DNA from: Zerene cesonia
Taxonomy: Eukaryota; Arthropoda; Insecta; Lepidoptera; Pieridae
Reading direction: 5' to 3'
Length of the DNA stretch: 64,000 bases
Assembly (NCBI RefSeq): GCF_012273895.1
Contig: NC_052129.1
Span: forward strand, 6,262,001 to 6,326,000
The position numbers and the translations under genes are program-made. A model generated the notes under the pieces. It did no database searches. It was given only the letters and a program-made list of their open reading frames with translations, and was not told the DNA's origin. Position 1 is the first letter of the stretch; each line of letters begins with the position of its first letter. Shown in pieces: positions 23,712 to 33,762 of the stretch.

Positions 23712-24276
23712 GTAAGTACGCAGTAGGTACGTCATCGAAGAAAATAAGTTACTATATTGTATCAGGTAAGTTGGGAGTGCTCTCCGCCAAGTTGCAGCAG
23801 TTCGCGGCTTAACTTAACTTAACTCAAGATTAGTTGCTCTTTGTTTACTACTCTGTGACGTGATTTCCTGCCGACTTACAGCTTCCACTTGCTTGACACC
23901 TTGATAGTTTTATGGGGGACACGTTTGACGGGTTTAAATCGAGGTTTTTATTGGTACTGTAGCAACGATGTGTGTGTGTTGCTGTTTATAGGAAATGAAG
24001 AATATATTGAACGGTAAGGTCGGATGCATTGGGATATTAACTTAGCTTATCAATATGTTATGTAACACTGAAACACTGCAGAGTTTATTTATCTCTACCC
24101 TAAATCATATAAAATAGGAGTTAGTTTAGTAAAACAAAATTAATAACAAAAGCTAAATAAAGATGTAACTAAATTTGTGAATGATATTTACAAGTTATCG
24201 GTTATCACTACAGGCTTTACTTGTAAATCTTTTTCTTAATAGTTAGATAATAAACGAAATAAATAATCCTCTATAT

Positions 24277-25276
24277 NNNNNNNNNNNNNNNNNNNNNNNN
24301 NNNNNNNNNNNNNNNNNNNNNNNNNNNNNNNNNNNNNNNNNNNNNNNNNNNNNNNNNNNNNNNNNNNNNNNNNNNNNNNNNNNNNNNNNNNNNNNNNNNN
24401 NNNNNNNNNNNNNNNNNNNNNNNNNNNNNNNNNNNNNNNNNNNNNNNNNNNNNNNNNNNNNNNNNNNNNNNNNNNNNNNNNNNNNNNNNNNNNNNNNNNN
24501 NNNNNNNNNNNNNNNNNNNNNNNNNNNNNNNNNNNNNNNNNNNNNNNNNNNNNNNNNNNNNNNNNNNNNNNNNNNNNNNNNNNNNNNNNNNNNNNNNNNN
24601 NNNNNNNNNNNNNNNNNNNNNNNNNNNNNNNNNNNNNNNNNNNNNNNNNNNNNNNNNNNNNNNNNNNNNNNNNNNNNNNNNNNNNNNNNNNNNNNNNNNN
24701 NNNNNNNNNNNNNNNNNNNNNNNNNNNNNNNNNNNNNNNNNNNNNNNNNNNNNNNNNNNNNNNNNNNNNNNNNNNNNNNNNNNNNNNNNNNNNNNNNNNN
24801 NNNNNNNNNNNNNNNNNNNNNNNNNNNNNNNNNNNNNNNNNNNNNNNNNNNNNNNNNNNNNNNNNNNNNNNNNNNNNNNNNNNNNNNNNNNNNNNNNNNN
24901 NNNNNNNNNNNNNNNNNNNNNNNNNNNNNNNNNNNNNNNNNNNNNNNNNNNNNNNNNNNNNNNNNNNNNNNNNNNNNNNNNNNNNNNNNNNNNNNNNNNN
25001 NNNNNNNNNNNNNNNNNNNNNNNNNNNNNNNNNNNNNNNNNNNNNNNNNNNNNNNNNNNNNNNNNNNNNNNNNNNNNNNNNNNNNNNNNNNNNNNNNNNN
25101 NNNNNNNNNNNNNNNNNNNNNNNNNNNNNNNNNNNNNNNNNNNNNNNNNNNNNNNNNNNNNNNNNNNNNNNNNNNNNNNNNNNNNNNNNNNNNNNNNNNN
25201 NNNNNNNNNNNNNNNNNNNNNNNNNNNNNNNNNNNNNNNNNNNNNNNNNNNNNNNNNNNNNNNNNNNNNNNNNNNN
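24277..25276. other. Assembly gap, exactly 1000 N
   Basis: A run of 1000 undetermined bases. The round length indicates a scaffold spacer of conventional or estimated size, not a measured one. Flanks are ordinary AT-rich sequence. Any open reading frame crossing it is an artefact. Confidence 0.99.
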
Positions 25277-26918
25277 AATATATTGAAATGCAGACAAACG
25301 GGTTATAACACGAATAATATAGAGAAACGAATCAACATTGTGGAAAATAAATAAATATCATATTTTATATCTCATTTACCAACTCACTCTATAAAGTAAG
25401 GTTGATTTTAATTAGGTGTATTAGCAGTATGAATGATGGGGATGTTCCCGCTGCACATAAAGTGTTCAATGAGTGACTATATATGCGACATAAAATATCA
25501 CAGTCGCTAAAGCGCTTCCATTGCGCTTCCGTATTAAAGAGGGATTTATCTATTAAACATTTTGCATACAATGTTATCTTATATACAAAATAGTCGATTA
25601 TATCGCAATCATAAATGTGATTATGTCTTTACTAGTTTGAAGCGTGTGACTTTGCTTGTATGAAGGTTTAACAAGAAGTACGAGTAGTTACATTAGGAAA
25701 AATAATTTAACTTTTTCTTTATCACGGGCGGACTGATAGAGATCGCTAATAAGGGATAAGCCATATGTATTTATTCCTCTACTGTAAATTTGTGATTATT
25801 TTTTTTTATCTTGTGTGATACATAAAATTATTAAATAAACAAAACAAAATAGTATAAGATAGGAACAGTACCTATAAGGAGTTATGAACAAATTTCTTAG
25901 TTCTGATCAGAATCACTATGGACTCCAAACTAAGTTAAATACTTATATATCCTGTCTCCGACGATTCTATTTCCATTCAATGACTACATTTTCTGTGATC
26001 TTTCTCATAATTATTTCTTACATTAAGGGTTTCTTATTATGATCACATTCAGTAGTTTTACTTTCTCGAAATACCAATATTGAAAATTTGTCCTTTATTT
26101 TACACTTTTCCATCGACTTCGGAAAAAAGAGGTGAAATGATTTCTTTTCAACCTGGCGCCTGTCATGTGGTCCCATTTAAATTTGCTCTAGTTCTTACAA
26201 TTGGAAGGCGCTTTAGCGTTTTGTTAAAAAGGATTTCTAAATAATCAAAGCTCCACAGACAATTCAATAACAAATAATTTCAATTGTTCTTTTTATCTCG
26301 TTCCCTCCTAACTACATTTGCCTTTATTTCGTTATCAATGATATTATTTACAATTATTATTAAAAGATGTCTGTATTTTATTCCAATATTTCAGACAATT
26401 TATGAATACAATTGAAGGCTTATCGAAATAATGTTAAATATTAGCAAAGACTAACTTTTTGCGGCGAATTTTCAGCATTTATACAACACATAACAAATAT
26501 GACAGATTTTGATCTCATTCAGCACCACACTTTATCACCATATAGCCAAGAAAACACTAAAAGTTTAGCATTTTAGTGGCAGGGGCGTCGCGCAGAAGCG
26601 TGCTTTATCGTGGCGACTCCAGCGCTAGATGTACGCGCGATCTGTTTACTTGGGACTACACGCTTATGGAAACACATTATGTTCTGATTTACCTCATGAA
26701 TACGCGTACTTTACTATTTTATACTGGGTTTTTATTACAATGTAAGGGAGTGTCACCTCAATTTCATTTTACTCATTCTTAAACTTTTCCAAGTGCTGGA
26801 CTTTGTTTCTATCACGAATATAGTAGGTACCTGATATATTTGCAGGTTGAAAATTAAATAACATAATACACAGATATACTGAACTTTATACAAATATTAA
26901 CAATACAAATGAAAAATC
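25277..26918. other. No gene recognised
   Basis: One AAAGCGCT at 25509-25516 followed by a doubled GCGCTTCC, and a GC-richer patch at 26576-26640 (CAGGGGCGTCGCGCAGAAGC). Otherwise AT-rich. Confidence 0.45.
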
Positions 26919-27122
26919 TCCACTAATACCAAAAAAGCGAATGAAACTCTGCCTGCCTTTCTGTCTATCTTATTCACGCCTAAACTACAGGACCGATTGC
27001 TATAAAATTGGTACCGAGAGAGCTTGAGACCTGAGAAAGAATATGTGTTAGGTTCAATCCCGGAAATCGCTTGCGAACGGGAATTATGCGGCCTTTGACT
27101 ACGCAGGCAAAGACGCGGACGG
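26919..27122 (+). mobile_element. Helitron-like element, different 3' subtype
   Basis: CCACTAATACCAAAAAAGCG, AACTACAGGACCGATTGCTA, TCCCGGAAATCGCTTGCGAA and CTACGCAGGCAAAGACGCGG. It has the 5' end and the GCGGGCGAAGCCGCGG-type 3' hairpin in decayed form. Confidence 0.6.
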
Positions 27123-28090
27123 AAAAATAGTATGTAATAATTTACTTAAAAATACTTCGACAAGTCAAAACACTCATAATTTAATTGAGTAAAATTTCGT
27201 ACAAGTTTACTAAACAATATGAACTCGCTTCTAAAGACAAGTAAATTATAATTACACAAAGCACTGAGTTTCAAATACGTTTCCGTGAAATGGGATATAT
27301 TTTAATACAAATATCTTTTATTTTAATTTGAACTTAAAATAATATTGATCACCCCTGCCGCCTTCTGGAGTATGGGATAATTGAATAACTTCTATTGCAT
27401 GTATTTGATTTAATTCATTCATTATCGACCCTAGAACTTAAAGCAACGATCAAACACTAAACACTACGCCAACGAAATACTGAAGTTAGTAAAAACTGCG
27501 ATATCTAGATGGTAGGTTTTACAAATTTAATAAGAAAATATTTTCCTTTTGCTAAATAGAAATGACATATTCAAAAGCTCGCACTCAATGAGTCGCGCTG
27601 TTTAAACTAAACAGTGATTAATGGGTTAAAACTATCTGAATATGCTATATAGATTAGATTAATTAATATTTTAGTGGGCGAATATTCATTAGTATCCAGA
27701 TTTAAACCAGGCTTATAATTAGCAAACCTGCTTTATACGTTCTTTGATATTATGTGATTAATTTTAATGATGTTACAGATTTAACGGTCTGACAAGCAAT
27801 TAGTTTCTTGTAGAGTTGTGTTAAAGATTCGTGAGCATCGAAAGATAGGATATACCTATATACATGCAGCATTCAGTTATCATCAATACTAAGGCTAAAA
27901 ATTGCATTTCATTTTTAATCGGTTAATCAGAAAATAAATAAATCCTTTATAAGATCGTTATGTCCGAGCGGCGTTGTATTAATCTTTCATTGAATTTGAC
28001 ACCTTATTTCCTGGTGATAATGTGCAAAGTCTAGTAAGACTCATTTGAAATCTTTGCCTAATACTCGCGAGTTTTGGGCAGTTTCGCGAC

Positions 28091-28195
28091 TTTTTTCGCC
28101 TGATGGTAAGCAATCACCACCGCCCATGAACATTCGCAGTAGTAGTGCCTCTGCGAATGTGCTGCCCCCTTTTAAGGGGTAAAGGAAAAGGAAAT
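28091..28195 (-). mobile_element. Retroposon copy D, internal fragment
   Basis: TTTTTTCGCCTGATGGTAAG, CAATCACCACCGCCCATGAA, a CGCAG..CTGCG stem and CCTTTTAAGGGGTAAAGG match copy C. The terminal GTCATAG..GGAGCTGGTGG block is missing and the T run directly abuts CGCCTGATGG. It is 5'-truncated. Confidence 0.7.
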
Positions 28196-28335
28196 AGGTT
28201 TTTGTAATATAGCTTTTTGTAATAATAATAATGTGTATGTTTACGCTAATTCTCGGAAATTTCTACAAGAAATAATCGCACCCACGACTATATGTCAGGC
28301 GACTACAATAGCAAGCGTCTAAGGAGTGGGAAAGA

Positions 28336-28370
28336 TGAGAATTTCAATGCTATAAAACTAAAAATTAAAT
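28336..28370 (+). mobile_element. SINE 3' tail fragment
   Basis: GAGAATTTCAATGCTATAAA and ACTAAAAATTAAA match the 3' tail of the tRNA SINEs at 41 and 48 kb. No tRNA-like head precedes it, so it is a strongly 5'-truncated copy. Confidence 0.6.
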
Positions 28371-30232
28371 TTAAGTGGGAAAGATATTTATAAATTATAT
28401 TGTGTGGCATATAAGTTTTTTAAGCTATCGATTTCTTCTGATATAACATTAATATTTTCACACAGTATTAGTGCGATAGTCCCACATTACAATATGCAGA
28501 CTCCATTGTGGAGTCTCCAAGTATTGCGCACAATAACGTGACCGTAAATCTTGGCCTCTTTCCAATACTAATATAAAACCACTAGCTTCCTTAAATCAAA
28601 ATGTCCGTCGAACCGCCTGTCTTTATATTTAATCTCGATTTTTTCTACTCTTATTCATAATTTGTTACTTGAACATTTTGAATATGAAGCTTTGATGAAC
28701 ATTTTTGTGACCTGTATGGTAGTCAAGCTTAAAAACTAAAAATATTATTTACATACGATATCTTGCTGTCTAGCTTCAAATCTTGTTTTTGCTTTTGACG
28801 ACATAATTTTCACTATTTAAGTAAAAATTATTTAATGAAGTTACCATTTTATTCATCACATAATTTTACATTTAGATTAAGGTTGTGAGTTTAATACATG
28901 TCCGTTTATTAGTATGGTTCTTAGTACATTTCGAAATAATCAAACGAATTTGACAACTTTTTAGCACATCATCATCATCGTTACCACCGAGTACCGACAT
29001 CGAATAAAGCAAGTTCAATCGATTTTAAACTCGATTGCGAGCGGGTCCCAACTCGCAACGACGTTACGTGCGTGAGATTACACATTATCGAAAAATAAAT
29101 TGCCCTCGCCACTCGCACGCCGATTACAGAAAACCTAATTCTTCGCGAGTTATATTTTCAATCGAGTAAACTTAATGTATATTTATTTACTTTGTAATTG
29201 AAGAAATACTTTGTGGCCCTCGAGAAACATTTGGAAAGTACACTTTGTATTAGTGCTTAAACAAACTTGTATTCAAAAATATATACATAATTTTTATTTC
29301 AAAAGTTTTTCAAGTATCATTCTTTGAGACATTTAGAGGCGGACTGGCAATCCTTAGGATTAGTTCCTAATTTTATGTAACTCTTTATATTCCTTTTACT
29401 TAAATATACGAAAAATACCATATTTTTTATGACACAGGCTTGTAACATTGTTAACAAAGATATACAAGAAGAGGTTTCAATAATAGGATTGTATTTATGA
29501 GCGTTATTTCTAAGGCTACAGCTGCTAAGATTTAGGACAACTTCAATAATAATAATTGTGCGTAGGAATAAATCTGTGCTACTATTTTTCTTCTCCTTTG
29601 TACAGGCAACTCTTAACACTCCATATTTAGGACTGGCCAGCAGGATTATACGAGAGAAAAAAAACAATTGGTTATATTTGAAAATGGAACGAGGTCTTTC
29701 TGATTCAATTTTTATGTCCATTATTGCGTCATTCTTTCGACGGAATTCTAAATTTAAATTCACGATGACCATTGAAATATTGCATAAAACATTTCTTTTT
29801 AAATTTTAAATTTAGTACTCGTTATTTAAAAAGCACTTTTTCGCACGACTAAGTACCCACAGATAATATCAATACAGATAAAATAAAATTCTTATGTCGT
29901 AAAAATAACAATTCTAAGCCTAAACGAGTCACATGAATATTTATACTTTATTCCCTTTTATTGTCAGTTGGTTAAAATATATCAATATGAATTTAAATCG
30001 AGTTCCGCCAAGATGTCCCTGCAGTATGAGTCAGAACAAACAAGCACTAGATTTGGTATGTGTCTCACGTGCACTAGCTCCGCCACACTGACCCGCTTGC
30101 GCTGATTTCAGCCTTACTCGTATACTTAGCGGAGTTCAGGTGAAATTTTATGATTCACTGTATAAAGTTGAATGGTTGAATTTAAATTTTATTATAGTTT
30201 CAGGGATAGCAGTCTAAGAATCTTTATATTAT
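28371..30232. other. No gene recognised
   Basis: CpG-richer stretch at 29025-29130 (GAGCGGGTCCCAACTCGCAA, CTCGCCACTCGCACGCCG). A 151-codon minus-strand frame at 29317..29772 is the longest ungapped frame in the window, but its composition (Ile, Asn, Lys, Ser) matches random AT-rich translation. Confidence 0.45.
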
Positions 30233-30376
30233 ACTAGACGCTCGTCCCGGCTCCGCCCGGATATCAAGATTCCTGTTTTATCCCAAGGGATCATTTAATC
30301 GGGATAAAAAGTATCCTATCACCGAATTCAACTCATAGTCTAAATAACTATTTATCAAATTTCATAAAAATTATAG
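30233..30376 (-). mobile_element. Helitron-like element, GGCGGAGCCGGGACGAGC subtype
   Basis: ACTAGACGCTCGTCCCGGCTC, CGCCCGGATATC, TCGGGATAAAAAGTATCC and ATCAAATTTCATAAAAATTAT. Reverse counterpart of the copy at 9745. Confidence 0.7.
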
Positions 30377-30649
30377 AGTGATTAAAGTGATAATAGAATT
30401 AGTGAATCTCGATTTTTACATGTAGGTATTTCTTTGTATTTTTACCGATAACCTTTTCATATACGTGTGCTCAGTCCAGTCACACCCACTCAATACCCAA
30501 ACCATAACCGCCCCCAAAACTTCTCCCTCAGCATCCAGCTCACTCGAAACAGTTGCAATCCCCGAAGAAACTAGGCCAGCTCTAATCGAATCTCCATTTA
30601 TATAGCAGCGTTTGCAACAAGAAATCCAATTTAAAAAATGTAACATTGG

Positions 30650-30780
30650 CTGTTAGCGATGTCGGTCGCGTCGGGTTTTGGCGCCAAACACTCGGCTGCC
30701 AACATCGGGCAATCTCAAATTTTCACTTTCAGGTGAAGTCGTTGGGAACTGGGAAATTGAAGAAAATCCGAGACTAACTG
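30650..30780. promoter_or_regulatory. GC-richer block with palindromic E2F-type site
   Basis: TTTGGCGCCAAA at 30677-30688 is a perfect 12-bp palindrome made of two overlapping E2F consensus sites (TTTGGCGC). It is surrounded by GTCGGTCGCGTCGGG and CTCGGCTGCCAACATCGGG. This resembles E2F-controlled promoters of cell-cycle genes, but no gene start is visible nearby. Confidence 0.35.
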
Positions 30781-31056
30781 CTGCGATACGCGGTCACAGA
30801 TATTGAGTTATTTTTTAAGTGACGTTCTCAAAAAATAGGTTATCAAATCGATCGTAATTTTTTTTTATTTCGTTACTCGCTAATTGGGTTTCAGAATAGG
30901 GAATTGTTTTCATTTGGTCCCATTTTACAATCTGGAGTGGTTTTGACCTCCTAACGAATAATAGCAGTGTATGTTAATTTTAAGTTTATTACTGTTAACT
31001 TAGTTTTATTACATTATTATTCAAAGAAACATTGTTATGTAAGTATATGACTACTT

Positions 31057-31130
31057 GGGTTAATTATTAAATATGTAAGGGGGTTAAGTTAATTATTAAA
31101 TATGTAATTGGGTTAATTATTAAATATACA
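31057..31130. repeat. Three-unit tandem repeat, about 24-28 bp
   Basis: GGGTTAATTATTAAATATGTAA occurs three times with small insertions between units (a GGGGGTTAAG variant at the second). AT-rich minisatellite. Confidence 0.85.
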
Positions 31131-32728
31131 TTTCAAATGACTAGGTGCATATAAAGCTAATGATCCTTCATGAATAATCTTCTCAACGTATAATATAATA
31201 CCCACCTTTACCTATATATTGATTTAATTAATTCTTTATTTCGAAAATACATGCAGACATAGAAAGATTGTTATTTAATAATTTCAATTCTTAAACTACA
31301 CGTAAGTATGAGTAATTGTAATACTCTTTGTGTTTGTAAATAAATAAATAAAAAACGGTTTTCAGATCAGTAAAATGAAATACCTAGAAAGCGGCAAAAT
31401 AATATGAAAATATCTGAATGTCGGTCACGTACAATGTATAAAAACACGTATACCTACTTGAGATTTATGATATCAAACCAATAAAATTGTATGAAAATAG
31501 GTTAACTTATACGAATTTTTCTCGACTTTTTTTTTTTAACACACGTAAATAATTTACAAATAAGAACCGATATCATCTTCACACAACTTGCGTAGAAATC
31601 CTTTTTGAATTCATAAAATTTACATACAAAGATTTTTGCTTAATTTAAATTATTATTAATAGCCTATGACATCACAATATGGCGTTGAAGCAATCCTATT
31701 TTTGGTTCCATCACATAGTACATATCTATGCAATAAAATTTAAATATATATAGTATACAATTGGTTAAAAAAAAAGCTAAGAAACTGGCTTAAATAATAG
31801 AATCAAGTAATTGTCTCATTTTCTATTCACAGACTAAACGTTAAAAAAATTATTTAATTTTGGCGGTCCTAATCAGGATAATAGAATAAGCTCGTGGAAT
31901 TATTGTGCTGTCAGCGGTCCTTGACAAGCGCACAGAGTCAAAATTTCTCATCAAGTGCACAGAGTTACAACTAAATCTGTCCGATTAGAGTGGGACAACA
32001 TCGAGTCCACAAGAGTCAATTATATAAAAACATACAAACATACAGGTGAAACATTACTTTGAAGAGCATACGATCAATCTTTCTCACTTTTTGTAAAATT
32101 GATGTGATTAATATTTTTATTTAATCGAAAGATTTTTAATAAATAGCGTATTCACATTCATGAGCATAACACATGCTCGTTTAATAAGTTATTTAACTTC
32201 TCATATAGTTATATTTAAGCATCTATCTAAAAATAAGTATCACATTAATTTTGATCTTTCAGAAATACCTTAGTAATGAATTGTTTTTTGGTAGGTAGCC
32301 GGCCTAGCTCGTAAATTTTCATTTTCTTCATAAATAAAGTCATAAATCTTGTTTTTCGTCAATTTGTCTCATATTTAAATAATTATTCTGTTATTCAGAG
32401 CGGAGACTAAACCAATAAATCTAAAGTCATAAAAATAGAATCAGCATTTCTTGAATTATAAATCGTTACTCTCTTTATTTACATGACTTTGTTTTATTTA
32501 TATATTAATTCACTACAGAGTTAATAAAGGTCAATAAATCACTATTAAGACACAGTTAAATCTCCTAGTTCTCAGTAAGATCACCTATATGACCTAGATA
32601 CGTATAGGTACTTCCACCCAGGACTCAGGTGAGCTTTGAGCTGACAAACGATCCCTCGACGTTGAAAAAGGTTGAAGTAAAACATTAGAAAGAGTAATGC
32701 TCACTTACCGAGAGATATTTAAGGAATA

Positions 32729-32757
32729 CCCTCCCCCCAACCCTTAACCCCTCCCCC
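32729..32757 (-). other. G-quadruplex-type tract (minus strand)
   Basis: The plus strand has five C-runs of 3-6 (CCC-T-C6-AA-CCC-TTAA-CCCC-T-C5), so the minus strand has five G-runs separated by 1-4 nt loops. This satisfies the usual quadruplex motif, with the C strand able to form an i-motif. Striking in this AT-rich setting. Confidence 0.85.
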
Positions 32758-32889
32758 TTTTTAAAAGGCTTCCAACTTCATTCGTTTGCTTTTAATCCAT
32801 TATTCTGACATTAGAGGGTTTGTTTCCTACCACTTATTTTTATCATCGATTTTATTACATCATACGAAGCAAATAAATATTTAAGATGT

Positions 32890-33050
32890 ATTTATTATTT
32901 TATTTATTTATTTAACTCTTTAACAAGATTGTACATAGAAGGAAACTTAGAGATAATAATAATAATGAATAAAATAAAGCGTACAATTTGTTTGGCGGCC
33001 TTATCACTTAGAAGTGATCTCTTCCAGGCAACCACGGTAAAAAGGTAACG
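32890..33050. repeat. Dispersed repeat with GGCCTTATCACTT hairpin, copy 1
   Basis: AATAATAATAATGAATAAAA, TTGTTTGGCGGCCTTATCAC, TTAGAAGTGATCTCTTCCAGG and CAACCACGG. The core ATCACTT..AAGTGAT is a small hairpin. It resembles a common lepidopteran retroelement fragment (GGCGGCCTTATCGCTTAAAGCGATCTCTTCCAGGCAACC-like). Class not assigned. Confidence 0.55.
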
Positions 33051-33151
33051 AGCATACTGCTAAACTATAAGCGGGACGAAAAACAGATACTTTTAAACAT
33101 TCAATCAAATTTACATAAAACATATACATATATTTACACAATATTTTATAA

Positions 33152-33187
33152 ATATAGGTAAATAACTATAGGTAAATATAGGTAAAC
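33152..33187. repeat. ATAGGTAAATA short tandem repeat
   Basis: Three near-identical ATAGGTAAATA units. Each contains a donor-like GGTAAA, but context suggests a simple repeat. Confidence 0.7.
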
Positions 33188-33713
33188 TAATGGTGTCAGG
33201 TGTGTACAATAATTCAAACACTATCTGGCATAGATAAAAGGCGTAAGAATATATATAAAAACATATTTCAATACAGAAAACACTGCATTAATGAGTTCAT
33301 GAGAATTAAACATACATATATTAACATTACCGTCACTTCTAACGCTGTGACAAAAATGTTAAATTTCCTCTATTACACATGAACCATTTTTCATAATATT
33401 TGACGTACAAACAGTTTATTCCTGTTCAGTAATGTACACAATATTGAATTTTCTACTCATTTCCCAATTCAGTAACTTTAAATCATTAAAACATTCTTAT
33501 TCACCAACGAAATCCATATATTCACTAACTAAAGACCTCACATATCAGATGCGCCACATCACACCACATCACCGAATAAGGGCATAAATAAAACTCCACA
33601 AAGGATTTTTTAATACATGAAGATAACACCATTGTTCCCTGAATGTAGGTTAATGATCGTTACGTAATACACTACTCCGATATTGTAATTTTGTAGCAAG
33701 AAAATAAGCTTAC

Positions 33714-33762
33714 CCTCCTTGGAGCGAGATAATCACCCTGTATAATGTGCTTACGTCTTACC
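33714..33762 (-). other. Candidate recursive splice site or 48-nt microexon
   Basis: The minus strand reads GTGTTTTTTCTTTACAG|GTAAGACG, a pyrimidine tract and acceptor fused directly to a donor-like GTAAGA. This is the form of insect recursive splice (ratchet) sites, which subdivide long introns. A second donor, AGG|GTAAGC, lies 48 nt downstream at 33713. The 48 nt between them are open in one frame (begins VRRKHIIQGDYL). It sits on the same strand as, and 21 kb downstream of, the secreted-protein exon at 54.7 kb. The phase left by that exon would hit a stop here, so a directly joined microexon is unlikely, whereas a zero-length recursive site has no such problem. The motif is seen; its use is inferred. 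Confidence 0.35.

Noticed and set aside
24236..25297. 353-codon minus-strand open frame
   Set aside because: It consists almost entirely of the N gap; only about 20 codons have real bases.
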